NCBI GenBank assembly: GCA_003233055.1
Contig: QIKP01000041.1
Coordinates: forward strand, 1-36,979
Direction of reading: 5' to 3'
DNA from: Planctomycetaceae bacterium
GTDB taxonomy: Bacteria > Planctomycetota > Planctomycetia > Pirellulales > Lacipirellulaceae
Length of the DNA stretch: 36,979 nt
In this document: positions 26,097 to 34,900 of the stretch, in pieces
Layout of the letters: every line of letters begins with the position of its first letter
Numbering within the stretch: the first letter of the stretch is position 1
The notes under the pieces: model-generated
Told to the model about the DNA's origin: nothing
What the model saw: the letters and a program-made list of their open reading frames with translations, nothing else
Database searches by the model: none
Translations under genes and position numbers: made by a program

Positions 26097-26435
26097 TTAC
26101 CGTTGCGACTGGAGAAGGCGGCTCTTTTCCATCGCTTCCTCGGCAAGCGGAATGTACTTGGTGTCGTTGGTGCCGGCGTAGGCGCGCTGAAGCGTCACGC
26201 TCAAGGCGGTAAAGCTAAAGGGATCGTCCGGAGCCAATGCACAGACGGTTTGTCCGTGGGTTACTGCCTCCTCATGCTTGTCCAACTTCTGCAACAGCAC
26301 CGCGATCGCCAAGTGGGCCAGCGCGTAGCCGGCATCGATTTCAATCGCTTCCCCTAGCTTGGCGACCGCCTCTTCCAACTTCCCGTCCGCCTTGAGCTGG
26401 TCGGCTTCGTTATAGAGTTCCAGTGGAGTAGCCAT
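26097..26435 (-). CDS. Tetratricopeptide repeat protein
   Basis: The 112-residue protein holds about two and a half TPR units: LYNEADQLKADGKLEEAVAK, then AIEIDAGYALAHLAIAVLLQ with KLDKHEEAVTHGQ, and a third starting ALAPDDPFSFTALSVTLQRA. TPRs are protein-protein contact modules; the partner is unknown. The open frame reaches to 26549, but the ATG at 26435 begins the first repeat properly. No ribosome binding site is visible. It follows the lipoprotein gene on the same strand by about 100 bases. Confidence 0.85.
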   Translation of the reverse strand: MATPLELYNEADQLKADGKLEEAVAKLGEAIEIDAGYALAHLAIAVLLQKLDKHEEAVTHGQTVCALAPDDPFSFTALSVTLQRAYAGTNDTKYIPLAEEAMEKSRLLQSQR

Positions 26436-26533
26436 GGCAGGAGGTTCTCGCGGAGAAAGATTGATAGTGCACCGGTCCGAGCGGTCATCGTAGCGGGTGC
26501 GACGGACCGTGTGGAAGGGGGCAGATGTTGCCT

Positions 26534-27421
26534 CTACCGCCAGGGCCAAGAGGAGGCGTCTTGCGCTGCGATGGCATGGCTTTCGGGCACTTGCGAGACC
26601 CGGATCAAGAGAACCTTCTGCTGAGGGACCGAATCGCTTTCGGTGTGATAGAAGAGGCCGCCAACACAGTGGCTCGACTTGGAGAGGCTGGTCACCAGTA
26701 GAATTTCACCCGGCGTGAGGGTGACCCGCACCTGTAAATCGGTAAAGACCTCCACTTCACGAGCAAGACGCTGCACCACCCTTCCCGGGCCGGAGGGCGT
26801 GTACTGCATGCGCATTTGGCCATGGTGCAGCTCGGGCGTTAACTGCAATTCGATCTGGTCATTTTGCGTGCTGACGACCTCAAGGCCATAGATGCCGCGC
26901 GCGTCGGGGTAACTGCGGCCGGTGAGTTGGCCGTCGATGCGCCTCAGCAACCGCATCGTGCGTGGCTCGTCCGACACTTGCAGTTCCGCTCGTCGCCCTG
27001 GCCGCAATTGCAGCAGTCGGCGTGTGATCTTCGCACGAGAAAGCGTCGGCCGCTCGCCGGTGGTGTCGGGATCCGCGCCCGTCGGGTTGAGGAGTCGCGC
27101 GATCTGAGGGCTCGGGGTTCCTCCGACAACACCCGCCCGAAGGCCGTTTTCCGCCAAGGCGCGACGAACTTCCAGTGGAATGCGATCTTCTTGGACGGAA
27201 TTCCAAAGCTGATCGACCGTAGGGATACCTTCCTCTTGCTCGCCAAGGTTCCTCTCGGTCCGTGCCCAGTAGATGTCGAGCGTCACCGCATCGGGCGACG
27301 ACGCTGCCGCTTGGAGCAACGACTTGGGGGTCAAATCCCCTGGTTCACCCAACGACTGACAACCAGCCATCGCGGCGAGGAGTAGCATCGCCAAGGTAAA
27401 AGAGGGGGCGACCAATCGCAT
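26534..27421 (-). CDS. Predicted lipoprotein of unknown function
   Basis: The 295-residue product has a lipoprotein signal peptide with lipobox LLAAMAGC (Cys21), so it is predicted to be lipid-anchored in the envelope. The mature part alternates helical (residues about 40-110) and beta-rich regions; the C-terminal third includes LQVRVTLTPGEILLVTSL, which faintly resembles beta-strand patterns of secretin-type or pilus-assembly proteins. No family is firmly recognised. The ATG at 27421 is chosen because it starts the signal peptide; the frame stays open to 27529. Confidence 0.78.
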   Translation of the reverse strand: MRLVAPSFTLAMLLLAAMAGCQSLGEPGDLTPKSLLQAAASSPDAVTLDIYWARTERNLGEQEEGIPTVDQLWNSVQEDRIPLEVRRALAENGLRAGVVGGTPSPQIARLLNPTGADPDTTGERPTLSRAKITRRLLQLRPGRRAELQVSDEPRTMRLLRRIDGQLTGRSYPDARGIYGLEVVSTQNDQIELQLTPELHHGQMRMQYTPSGPGRVVQRLAREVEVFTDLQVRVTLTPGEILLVTSLSKSSHCVGGLFYHTESDSVPQQKVLLIRVSQVPESHAIAAQDASSWPWR

Positions 27422-27874
27422 GAAAAGAGAATCCACGTTGCACAAGAAAAGGAAACGCGAGGAAGCCCCCACGCGGTCAGGCAGAGTAGAAATTGCGAGG
27501 CGGTCGGTCAACAGCAACCCTGCTAGCACCCCATCCCCGGGTGCAGGAGCGGGCTTGCGAGTGGCTGGGTAGTCTTGAATTTGGGGCAGACGATTTTGGC
27601 GAGAGGAAGTAGGTTGCCGGTGAATTCAGATGGCCAGGGTCCTTTGAGAGAGAGCGGTTGGCAGGCTACGTAACCGTTCTCGAAAGCCGAGGCAGGAAGG
27701 AACCACGAATCGAACGAATTCGACGCAAGCGATAGGCAGACTGGGGGAAGTAGAAAGAAATCGTCCCCCCAAGTAGCTCCGACCAAGCTTGGTCAGAGCT
27801 ACTTGGGCCTCTCTCCTCTGCCGTTATTCGTGCGATTCGTCCGATTCGTAGTTCCTACTGCCCATCGTGAACGG
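27422..27874. other. Intergenic region with palindrome and dispersed boxes
   Basis: No gene is supported. It holds a GTAACCGTTCTCG box (about 27671), CACGAATCGAACGAATTCG (about 27711), a 38-bp near-perfect palindrome (27769-27806), a CGTGAACGGTTAC box (27865) and a TCTTGGCGGTTCA unit (about 27884). Several of the window's intergenic repeat families meet in this one gap, which lies between the 3' end of the alpha operon and the lipoprotein gene. Confidence 0.55.
27769..27806. repeat. 38-bp palindrome, no loop
   Basis: The left arm CCAAGTAGCTCCGACCAAG and the right arm CTTGGTCAGAGCTACTTGG are reverse complements except at one position. On the minus strand it lies about 70 bases past the metallopeptidase stop, but is followed by Gs, so it is not a classical terminator. 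Confidence 0.85.
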
Positions 27875-28519
27875 TTACTTTCTTTCTTGGCGGTTCAAAA
27901 AAGCGACTTTGGAATCGTCCTGGTCGGGTAGCGGCAAAAGCTTGGGGGCGGGGTAGCGCTGGCCGTGGATCGGCCCCTTTGTTTGCTGGAGACCACGGAA
28001 ATCAAGACGCAAGAAATCAAAGAGTTTTGTGGGCGGGTTGCCGGCTAGCCACTCGGCGGCGAGCCGGGCGGCGGTCCGATCGAACTCGCGCTGCGACCGG
28101 CCATGAACGTAGCACCGACCCTCATGCCTGCGAATGTCGCCATCAAAGGCAGGGCTGATGTGCCAAAGCTCGTGGGCGATCGTCGTGAGCTTTTCGCCCA
28201 GAGTGTGATTCAAGAATCGAGGCAGATAGAAATTGAGCAGGTAGAGGTACTCTCGTCCGTCGGAAGAGAATATCCGTTGGCACGTGTAGCGTCGGCCCCG
28301 CTCGAGGGTGGTCTCCGCACCCTTCTCAAACCGTAACGGGGTAAGCGACGCCTGCATCCCGTGCGGCACCCCTTTTCGTGCTTGGCAGAAGCCAACGGCA
28401 ACGCATTCCATATCCACATGCGCGAGATCGGGAACGCGCCTCGTCATGTCTTCGCACAGAACACGGATCGCACGCGTAAAGTGGAACCCCTCCGGAAGAT
28501 TCGTAGCGCTGCCCGCCAT
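27875..28519 (-). CDS. Putative zinc metallopeptidase (HELWH)
   Basis: The 214-residue protein contains TTIAHELWHISPAFDGDIRR (residues 112-131), an HExxH zinc motif (116-120) with a Pro and a DGDIRRH segment that may supply the third ligand (His132), a pattern reminiscent of small putative phage-type metallopeptidases. No signal peptide is seen, so it is probably cytoplasmic. The ATG at 28519 is chosen: AAGGA lies five bases before it; the frame stays open to a GTG at 28627 that overlaps the rplQ end. It follows rplQ by 76 bases on the same strand and may be the last gene of the alpha operon. The substrate is unknown. Confidence 0.75.
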   Translation of the reverse strand: MAGSATNLPEGFHFTRAIRVLCEDMTRRVPDLAHVDMECVAVGFCQARKGVPHGMQASLTPLRFEKGAETTLERGRRYTCQRIFSSDGREYLYLLNFYLPRFLNHTLGEKLTTIAHELWHISPAFDGDIRRHEGRCYVHGRSQREFDRTAARLAAEWLAGNPPTKLFDFLRLDFRGLQQTKGPIHGQRYPAPKLLPLPDQDDSKVAFLNRQERK

Positions 28520-28595
28520 GGAATCCTTCAATGGCAAGGTGGAATCGGGTCGCGGAGCCGATCCGAAGGGGAATGCGCCGGGGGCCAGCGCGCTG

Positions 28596-29297
28596 CTAGC
28601 TCTTGCCTTCGTCCGTCGTTGACGCACCGGAACTCTCCGCCTTCTTCTCGGAGGCCGCTTCGTCCGGCTTCACTGCGGTGTCGTCGCCTGGCCCATCAAA
28701 CGTTGGCCGCTGACTCTTCTCGACAACCCGATCGCGAACGCCAACAAACTCCAAAATGGCCCGTGTTCCGGCATCGCCCAGCCGCGGCTTCGCGAGCCGT
28801 ACGATTCGAGTGTAACCACCCGGTCGATCGACGAAGTGGGGAGCCACATCGCGAATCAGAACGCTCACCGCCAGTTTGTCGCCGAGCAACTGCATGCAAC
28901 GCCGACGGGCGGCCAGGGCAGGTGCGATTGCCTGATTCCACTCCACCCAACGCTCGCTACCACGCCACTGCCGCCAAGCATCGGTGCCTCGGTCGGCACC
29001 TGCCTCGTATTGCTCAGCCACTTGCTCCGAAACCACCGCTTTCTTGGCAAGGGTGATGCACTTTTCGACGTAGGGCCGGACTTCTTTAGCCTTGCTGATC
29101 GTCGTGATGATGCGTCCCGGAACGCGGGGCATGGCATCCAACATCCCGCCCGTCCGGCGCAGCATCTGCTTGCCTGCGGGGTAGAGTCCCTCCTCGTCGA
29201 AGCGAGTGAGGATGAGCGCGCTGGCGAGGCTTCGTAGGAGTGCTCGCTGGTGCTTCGGATTTCGGCCCAATTTTCGGCCGCGGCGGCGATGTCGCAT
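28596..29297 (-). CDS. rplQ: 50S ribosomal protein L17, enlarged form
   Basis: L17 is a large-subunit protein near the exit tunnel. The start MRHRRRGRKLGRNPKHQRAL is canonical, and KAKEVRPYVEKCITLAKK and RPGGYTRIVRLAKPRLGDAG are conserved. At 233 residues it is about 100 longer than the E. coli protein: an insertion around 31-60 (rich in Gly/Arg/Met), a second around 90-130 (Trp/Arg-rich) and an acidic C-terminal extension after about 190. Insertions at these points fit lineage-specific planctomycete L17. It is the last ribosomal gene of the alpha operon, 62 bases after rpoA. Confidence 0.95.
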   Translation of the reverse strand: MRHRRRGRKLGRNPKHQRALLRSLASALILTRFDEEGLYPAGKQMLRRTGGMLDAMPRVPGRIITTISKAKEVRPYVEKCITLAKKAVVSEQVAEQYEAGADRGTDAWRQWRGSERWVEWNQAIAPALAARRRCMQLLGDKLAVSVLIRDVAPHFVDRPGGYTRIVRLAKPRLGDAGTRAILEFVGVRDRVVEKSQRPTFDGPGDDTAVKPDEAASEKKAESSGASTTDEGKS

Positions 29298-29359
29298 GAC
29301 TCTAGTCTTTGCTGCAAAAATGGAGGGGGATCATAATCGACCGGCACCAAGACCAACCG

Positions 29360-30358
29360 CTAGGCGGTAGTGGCTGGCGTCGGGACTCGCATGCCAAGGT
29401 GGAATCCAAGCTCGGTCAGTTTCTCTTGCACTTCTTCAAGCGTGGTCTCACCAAAATTGCGGACTTCCAGGAGGGTGTCTTCGCATTGGGTGACCAAATC
29501 GCGAACCGTCAGGATGTTCTCTGCTTCGAGACAATTGCCGGCCCGCACCGAAAGTTGGAGCTCGGAGATCGGCATATTGAGCTTCGCTTCCATGCCGGCA
29601 TCGAGCCCATTGATCGCTACCGTTGACTTTGCGGGGTTGCGAATTTGAGGCCCTAGGGTCGTGTACTGTACAAACGGGTTGAGGTGCTTCCGAAGAATTT
29701 TTGCCGATTCGACCATCGCCATCTCGGGGTCGATCGATCCGTCGGTGGTGATCTCCAACGTCAGTTGATCGTAGTTCGTTTTCTGGCCGACACGAGTCTC
29801 TTCGACCTGGTAACGAACCCGCAAAACAGGGCTGAAGATCGCGTCAATGGGGATGATCCCAATCTCTTGAACATGCTCGCTATGTTCGCCCGAGGGAACG
29901 TACCCGCGGCCATTCTCGACGACCATCTCCATGACAAACGGGACATCGTCGGTCAGGGTCGCGATCACGTAATCCTTGTTGATGATATCAATCGAGTCGT
30001 CGGTGACGATATCGCCTGCGAGAATCTCTCCCACCGTGTTGCGCTCCACTCGCAATACTTTGGTCGACTCACTGTGGTTCTTCACCACCAGCGATTTGAC
30101 ATTCAGGACAATGTCGGTGACATCCTCCAACACGCCAGGCACGGTGGTAAACTCGTGCTGGGCGTTATGGATTTTGATTTGTGTGACGGCGCTCCCTTCG
30201 AGGCTTGACAGCAAAATGCGCCGCAGGCCGTTGCCGATGGTCGTTCCAAAACCCCGTTCAAAGGGTACGGCAACAAACTTGCCGTAAGTCTCGGTGAGCG
30301 TTTCTTGCTCGCACTCCACAATGCTGGGGAGTTCTAGGCCGCGCCAACGAATATGCAT
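29360..30358 (-). CDS. rpoA: DNA-directed RNA polymerase subunit alpha
   Basis: Alpha forms the assembly dimer of RNA polymerase and contacts promoter UP elements. The 332-residue length is normal. The N-terminal domain has [20 protein letters not shown] and [13 protein letters not shown]; the C-terminal domain has the helix-hairpin-helix region [10 protein letters not shown] with [17 protein letters not shown]. The start [11 protein letters not shown] is typical for planctomycetes. Its place between rpsD and rplQ is the standard alpha-operon order. Confidence 0.98.
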   Translation of the reverse strand: MHIRWRGLELPSIVECEQETLTETYGKFVAVPFERGFGTTIGNGLRRILLSSLEGSAVTQIKIHNAQHEFTTVPGVLEDVTDIVLNVKSLVVKNHSESTKVLRVERNTVGEILAGDIVTDDSIDIINKDYVIATLTDDVPFVMEMVVENGRGYVPSGEHSEHVQEIGIIPIDAIFSPVLRVRYQVEETRVGQKTNYDQLTLEITTDGSIDPEMAMVESAKILRKHLNPFVQYTTLGPQIRNPAKSTVAINGLDAGMEAKLNMPISELQLSVRAGNCLEAENILTVRDLVTQCEDTLLEVRNFGETTLEEVQEKLTELGFHLGMRVPTPATTA

Positions 30359-30451
30359 TAAAATGTCTCCCGCACGTTTTTGGGATTAGAGAGTTTCGAA
30401 TCGCGTCGCCAGAACAGGGGCACCGCCGAAGGGGCACCGCTGTCGGACTAC

Positions 30452-31078
30452 TTATCGTGAACACATTTCTACGATTAACTGCGTCTGTATCGGCAGGGAA
30501 ATATCTTCGGGCCCGGGAATCCGGCTGACGATGCCCTCCGGAACGCCCTCGGTGTCGACCGTCAAGTAGTCGGGCACCTCGCGTCCCCCTTCGCCAAGCG
30601 CCTGGCGAACGCACCCAAGACTCTTCGCGTGGTTCTTCACACGTATGATGTCGCCCGGGCAGGCCTCGTAGCTAGGGATGTTAACCGGTCGCCCGTTGAC
30701 GGTGATGTGGCCATGATTGACCAACTGGCGGGCCTGGGCTCGGCTAAGACCGAAGCCAAGGCGATGGACCACGTTGTCGAGCCGCCTCTCCAGGAGGCTC
30801 ATTAGCGTATCGCCCGTATTGCCTTTCGACCGCTCGGCCTTGGCAAAGTAGCGACGGAACTGCCGTTCGAGCACTCCGTAGTAATGCTTGACCTTCTGCT
30901 TCTCGCGAAGGTGAATCGCATAGTCCGTCGGCTTGCTGCGACGGGAGGGCTGCACCCCCGGAGGGACATCACGACGCTCGAAGCCACACTTCGAGGTATC
31001 GCACCTTGTCCCTTTGAGGAAAAGCTTCATGCCATCTCGCCGGCAAAGCCGACAAACGGGTCCTGTGTATCTAGCCAT
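30452..31078 (-). CDS. rpsD: 30S ribosomal protein S4, zinc-binding type
   Basis: S4 nucleates 16S rRNA folding and often autoregulates the operon. The 208-residue product begins MARYTGPVCRLCRRDG and has four cysteines (CRLC and CDTSKC) that would bind zinc. The S4 RNA-binding domain is seen in RRLDNVVHRLGFGLSRAQAR and QLVNHGHITVNGRPVNIPSY. The normal start and length leave no doubt. No S4-binding pseudoknot leader was identified by eye. Confidence 0.98.
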   Translation of the reverse strand: MARYTGPVCRLCRRDGMKLFLKGTRCDTSKCGFERRDVPPGVQPSRRSKPTDYAIHLREKQKVKHYYGVLERQFRRYFAKAERSKGNTGDTLMSLLERRLDNVVHRLGFGLSRAQARQLVNHGHITVNGRPVNIPSYEACPGDIIRVKNHAKSLGCVRQALGEGGREVPDYLTVDTEGVPEGIVSRIPGPEDISLPIQTQLIVEMCSR

Positions 31079-31159
31079 AGGTTTATTGCTGGTGTCTGTC
31101 GGTCGCGGGGAGGAACTGGCGAAGACGCCGAGAGCTATCGGGTCGACGACGGGGACAAA

Positions 31160-31549
31160 TTAGACTCGGCGTTTCTTGCGAGGACGGCAGCCGTTGTGGG
31201 GAAGGGGCGTGACGTCTTCGATCGATTTTACTTTCAGGCCTGCGGCTTCGAGTGCCGTGATGGCACTCTCACGGCCACTACCTGGGCCACGAACTTTGAC
31301 TTCGACATCGCGAATGCCAAACTTCTTGGCCTTCTCGGCGGCCTGCTGCGCGGCACACTGGCCGGCGAAGGGCGTACTCTTGCGGCTTCCCTTGAAGCCG
31401 CTCGTGCCAGCACTCGCCCAACAGAGCGTGTCGCCCTTGGTGTCGGTAATCGTTACGGTGGTATTGTTGAACGTCGCCACCACATGCGCGACGCCAACCG
31501 CCACGTTGCGACGGGTTCGCTTCTTTTGCTTGGAACTTGCTTTAGCCAT
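31160..31549 (-). CDS. rpsK: 30S ribosomal protein S11
   Basis: The 129-residue S11 lies on the 30S platform. The conserved [20 protein letters not shown], the [20 protein letters not shown] segment and the C-terminal [17 protein letters not shown] are all present. The N-terminal basic stretch ([12 protein letters not shown]) is typical. It is spaced 110 bases from rpsM and 81 from rpsD within the operon. Confidence 0.98.
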   Translation of the reverse strand: MAKASSKQKKRTRRNVAVGVAHVVATFNNTTVTITDTKGDTLCWASAGTSGFKGSRKSTPFAGQCAAQQAAEKAKKFGIRDVEVKVRGPGSGRESAITALEAAGLKVKSIEDVTPLPHNGCRPRKKRRV

Positions 31550-31659
31550 CTACCCTGGTACTCCCGACAACTTATGGATGAATTCGGTGGGTCTCTCGTC
31601 TGCTCGAGCAACTCCTGCCCTGCCGACGGAATCTTCTCTTCGCTTCTTCGCTGGCTCAG

Positions 31660-32043
31660 CTACCGGAGGTCTTTGACGCCCTTCTTACCGGCCACGGTTT
31701 TCTTCGCCCCTTTGCGAGTTCGAGCGTTGGTCTTCGTTCGCTGGCCTCGGACAGGTAACCCACGACGATGGCGGACGCCACGGTAGCAACCGATATCGCG
31801 AAGGCGAGAAATGTTTTGACTCACCTGTCGGCGAAGTTGCCCTTCGGCGACGTAATCTTTGTCCAGTAGCGCCGCGAGCCGTGCCACCTCGTCTTCGTTC
31901 AGATCGCTTGCGCGCCTCAACGGCTCAATACCCGCTTTATGGCACAACTCGCGGGCGGTCTTGTTACCAACCCCGAAGAGGTACGTCAGCGAAATGACCG
32001 CCGGGCGATTGGGCGGAATGTCAACACCTAACAAACGTGGCAT
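31660..32043 (-). CDS. rpsM: 30S ribosomal protein S13
   Basis: S13 lies in the 30S head and contacts the P-site tRNA. The 127-residue protein has the start MPRLLGVDIPPNRPAVISLT, the helix-hairpin-helix YLFGVGNKTARELC and the C-terminal CYRGVRHRRGLPVRGQRTKT, all conserved. The basic C-terminal tail (KGAKKTVAGKKGVKDLR) is normal. It lies 226 bases after rpmJ, a rather long gap inside an operon. Confidence 0.98.
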   Translation of the reverse strand: MPRLLGVDIPPNRPAVISLTYLFGVGNKTARELCHKAGIEPLRRASDLNEDEVARLAALLDKDYVAEGQLRRQVSQNISRLRDIGCYRGVRHRRGLPVRGQRTKTNARTRKGAKKTVAGKKGVKDLR

Positions 32044-32250
32044 AGTCTAATTTCTTATAAATCTAAATCGTGACGAATAAAAGTTCGATAGAAACAACCC
32101 GACCCAGTCAAAACGACCCGACCTAGCCAGCCGGAGCCCTGCTAGGAAATGCTGAAAGGTCTTGGTCCTATTTGCCAAGGGTCGGCAACCAATCGCAGGC
32201 CACCTTCCCGTCCCATCGCTGGGAACCATCGACTAACATCGACCCACCGA

Positions 32251-32289
32251 TTAACCCTGTCGCTGCTTATTAACCTTGTCGCTGCTTAT
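32251..32289. repeat. 19-20 bp tandem duplication at the rpmJ 3' end
   Basis: TTAACCCTGTCGCTGCTTAT at 32251-32270 repeats the adjoining TTAACCTTGTCGCTGCTTAT, which contains the stop codon and last six codons of rpmJ. Thus a second copy of the gene's end, with one length difference in the C-run, lies directly behind the stop. Confidence 0.85.
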
Positions 32290-32383
32290 GGCGAGGGTTC
32301 GTGCAAACCACGAAAACCACCCCACGGCGCCGAACCACTTTACACTTATCACATATACGCTTGACGCTGGCCCGCACTTTCAT
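32270..32383 (-). CDS. rpmJ: 50S ribosomal protein L36
   Basis: A 37-codon gene reads [20 protein letters not shown], then [17 protein letters not shown]. This is L36 with its zinc ligands CDKC, Cys27 and His32. GGAGGA lies about 7 bases before the ATG at 32383. Its place upstream of rpsM is the standard order, and it is the first gene of the alpha operon here; infA, map and secY, which precede it in many bacteria, are not present upstream. It is the zinc-binding (C+) form. Confidence 0.96.
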   Translation of the reverse strand: MKVRASVKRICDKCKVVRRRGVVFVVCTNPRHKQRQG

Positions 32384-32796
32384 CGCGAGATCCTCCGCTT
32401 CCGGTCGACCATCCCACGCCCCAAGACTCGCGGCCACAATGGCGCGGCGAGCCGGGAATACGGGAAACGCTCAAATATACGTGACGGGCCCCAGTTGTTA
32501 CAAGCCCCGGAGGCCTTTCTTGGAGAGCCGCAGGGAGGTATTTCACCTGGCCTGTCGGGCTCCCCCGATTTTCCAAGAATACCGGCACAAATTCTTACCT
32601 CTTGCCCGCTTGATCGGGGCCCTGGGAATACCCTGGAGTCGACGCTGCCTTGGCCGAGGGCGTCTAGTTGTTATGGCCAGACTCGAAGCGATCGAAGGAT
32701 TCATCACGAAGCGGACCGCATGGCTGATCGAGCACCACATGCTAGCCCACGGGCTCGTCGATGGCGCGATCCGTTTTACATCTCCTTACATCGGCT
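32384..32796. other. Intergenic region upstream of rpmJ
   Basis: About 410 bp without a recognisable gene. It should contain the promoter of the rpmJ-rplQ operon, but no clear -35/-10 pair was found. At the far end, directly after the fucosidase stop codon, TTTACATCTCC is repeated (about 32775 and 32801) with a related TTACATCGG between. The usual infA/map neighbours are absent. Confidence 0.45.
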
Positions 32797-34260
32797 TTAC
32801 ATCTCCGGCTTGCCCTCGATGTCGAGCGTCACGACGCTGGCAATCGCGTTGGGGGCCTCGGCAGGAAGTTCGACAACCCATTCCCCTTCCTTCCCGGCAA
32901 TCGTCAAAGGCTCCTCGACTCCGAGAAGCGTCGCGCGAAGAGGCCGGTTCTTCAATCGCTGAACGACCAGCTGGCCCTTCTCGGGCCACTCGAAAAGGTG
33001 CAAGTAGAGTCGCGTGCCGCCGCCCGGTAGCGGCTTCTGCGTGCAGCGTCCGTTCCAAGACACTTTCTCAAAGGGGCTTGCCGACGTTCCATAAATCGAC
33101 TCGCCATGGACCTCCATCCACTCGCCCATCATCTGGAGGCGTTCGATGCTCGCCGTAGGGAATTCGCCCTCGGCAGTTGGGCCGACGTTTAAGAGGAAAT
33201 TGCCCCCTTTGCTGGCGATGTCGATGAGATTGCGGAGGAGCGTTTCGCTCGACTTCCATTGGTCGTCCTTTTTCTTGAAGCCCCAAGTCTCGTTCATCGT
33301 CATGCAAGATTCCCAGTAGACCCCTTTGCCAAAGCCGGTATGGGGGATCTCTTGCTCGGGCGTGCCGTAGTCGCCGGAAAATTCCCCGTCCTTGTTCATT
33401 CCCACCATCCCGTCTCGGCCTTTGTCGACACGGTTGTTGACGATGGTGCTGGACTGCAAGGTTCGGCAGTAGTTGTAGAGGTCGACGCCCATCTCGTGAG
33501 TCCAGCTACTTTCCCACTCGCCATCGAACCAGACGATGCCAACATCGCCATAGTTGGTAAGCAGCTCCTCGAGTTGGGCTTTCATGTAAGTCCGATAGAT
33601 CTCCATGTCGGGTTGCTCGGTCGCATGGTTCCCTCGCCACTCCTCTTTGTTGCCATACTGCGGATGGTACCAATCCATGATGGAATGGTAGAAGCAAAGC
33701 TTGATCCCATGCTTTTGGCAGGCTTCGGCAAGTGGCCTGAGTAGGTCTTTTTTGTAGGGGGTGCCGCCGATGTCCCAGTCGGTATGCTTCGAGTCGAACA
33801 GACAAAAGCCATCGTGGTGCTTACTGGTGATGACGATGTACTTCATGCCTGCCTGCTTGGCAAACTTCACCCAGGCGTCGGCATCGTACTTCACCGGGTT
33901 GAAGGATTTTTGCAGTTCCGAGTACTCGGAGACCGGTATCTTCGCCTTGTCCTGAATCCACTCGCCAATGCCCTCCACATCCTTCCCTTCCCAAACCCCG
34001 GCAGGTTCCGCATAGAGCCCCCAATGGATGAACATGCCAAACCGCGCGTCGTTAAACCATTTCATCCGCTCCGCTTTTTCAATGGGCGTTTCGTGAGAGA
34101 AATCCTTGGTTACCACTTTTTCAACCGGCGCTTCGTGAGACAACTCCTTGATTACGACCCCGGCAGGATTCTCAGCGCGTGCCGGAACACCCGGAGATCC
34201 AAGGGCCAACGCAACCAGGCAAAGGAAGGCGATCGGCAGGAGGTTTCGGAAAGTGGGCAT
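32797..34260 (-). CDS. Secreted alpha-L-fucosidase, glycoside hydrolase family 29
   Basis: The enzyme removes terminal alpha-L-fucose from glycans by a retaining mechanism. The 487-residue protein has a signal peptide (cleavage probably after about residue 29, ARA-EN). The GH29 domain starts at MKWFNDARFGMFIHWGLY and has KYIVITSKHHDGFCLFDS, the nucleophile segment GIVWFDGEWE with its Asp, and GGNFLLNVGPTAEGEF. A C-terminal beta-domain follows. Directly after the signal peptide a 14-residue unit is repeated (residues 35-48 and 49-62: VVIKELSHEAPVEK and VVTKDFSHETPIEK). The gene stands alone; planctomycetes often use such enzymes on algal fucose-containing polysaccharides, which is context rather than evidence. 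Confidence 0.95.
   Translation of the reverse strand: MPTFRNLLPIAFLCLVALALGSPGVPARAENPAGVVIKELSHEAPVEKVVTKDFSHETPIEKAERMKWFNDARFGMFIHWGLYAEPAGVWEGKDVEGIGEWIQDKAKIPVSEYSELQKSFNPVKYDADAWVKFAKQAGMKYIVITSKHHDGFCLFDSKHTDWDIGGTPYKKDLLRPLAEACQKHGIKLCFYHSIMDWYHPQYGNKEEWRGNHATEQPDMEIYRTYMKAQLEELLTNYGDVGIVWFDGEWESSWTHEMGVDLYNYCRTLQSSTIVNNRVDKGRDGMVGMNKDGEFSGDYGTPEQEIPHTGFGKGVYWESCMTMNETWGFKKKDDQWKSSETLLRNLIDIASKGGNFLLNVGPTAEGEFPTASIERLQMMGEWMEVHGESIYGTSASPFEKVSWNGRCTQKPLPGGGTRLYLHLFEWPEKGQLVVQRLKNRPLRATLLGVEEPLTIAGKEGEWVVELPAEAPNAIASVVTLDIEGKPEM
34075..34158. repeat. 42-bp diverged tandem duplication in the fucosidase gene
   Basis: Two adjacent 42-bp units encode the 14-residue repeat between signal peptide and catalytic domain. 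They differ at five residues, so this duplication is older than the others in the window. Confidence 0.8.
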
Positions 34261-34424
34261 GGCTCATCTTCGTGTGCAAGGAGGGGTGCTTGAGCGGCGA
34301 TAGCTCGAAGAAAAAACAGGAAACAAGACAAAATAAGGGTAGCAGGCAGGGGTAGTGCCTATCAAGGCGCGCACCTTATTTTTTGCTAGCCCCTGCAATG
34401 GACTGGTCCCAACATTGGCTAGCC
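34261..34424. other. Region between fucosidase gene and transposase relic
   Basis: No gene is seen. It has an A-rich stretch near 34310-34340 and CTAGCCC-type repeats (about 34386 and 34419). It should contain the fucosidase promoter. Confidence 0.4.
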
Positions 34425-34900
34425 CTAATCGGGCACGCGATCTTCGCACCTAGAGCAGTGATCACTCGGATGTTCCGCTAAGGCAATCGATTTGACGCTG
34501 AAATAGCAGCGCCGTGACCGGAACATGCGTGTGCGGCTCGCACTAATGGCGAAGGAGCTGAGGCCCGTTTCCAGTGACGGATCGGCATCGCCCACTTCCG
34601 GGACGCCTCGTGAATCGCCATGCACATGCACCACAAGGCCGTCGAAGTAGACGGGGCCCAACCGTATCGAGCGAACGTGTTTGCTCGATAGCAGGCAGTC
34701 ACTTCCGCATCAAGATCCTCGGAAATCGACGAAATCAAGGTCGGTGAAACCTCCACCCGTGCAGTTGCTCGACGATCTCCTGGATGTCGCGGACAGTCCT
34801 TCCCTCGGCGTAAAGGGCAAGAATATTTCCGCCAACCTTGGTGTGCCGTTGATGCTTTCGGATGATTCGCGGCTCGAACGTGCCGCGGCAGAGCCCCCCT
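34425..34900 (-). pseudogene. IS256 (Mutator)-family transposase relic
   Basis: Three minus-strand frames must be joined to follow the protein. From about 34884: GTFEPRIIRKHQRHTKVGGN, ILALYAEGRTVRDIQEIVEQ, LHG; after a frame change near 34756: VEVSPTLISSISEDLDAEVT; after another near 34660: GPVYFDGLVVHVHGDSRG. These correspond to the conserved GTFEPxLV, LYARGMTTREIQ, VSPTLIS and VYLDALVVKVR blocks of IS256-type transposases, including the first catalytic Asp in the last block. Both ends of the protein are lost and no terminal inverted repeats were found. This is a non-functional remnant next to mraZ. Confidence 0.75.

Noticed and set aside
28361-29056. Plus-strand open frame opposite rplQ
   Set aside because: Antisense shadow of a certain ribosomal protein gene; no ribosome binding site and an Arg/His/Pro-rich composition.
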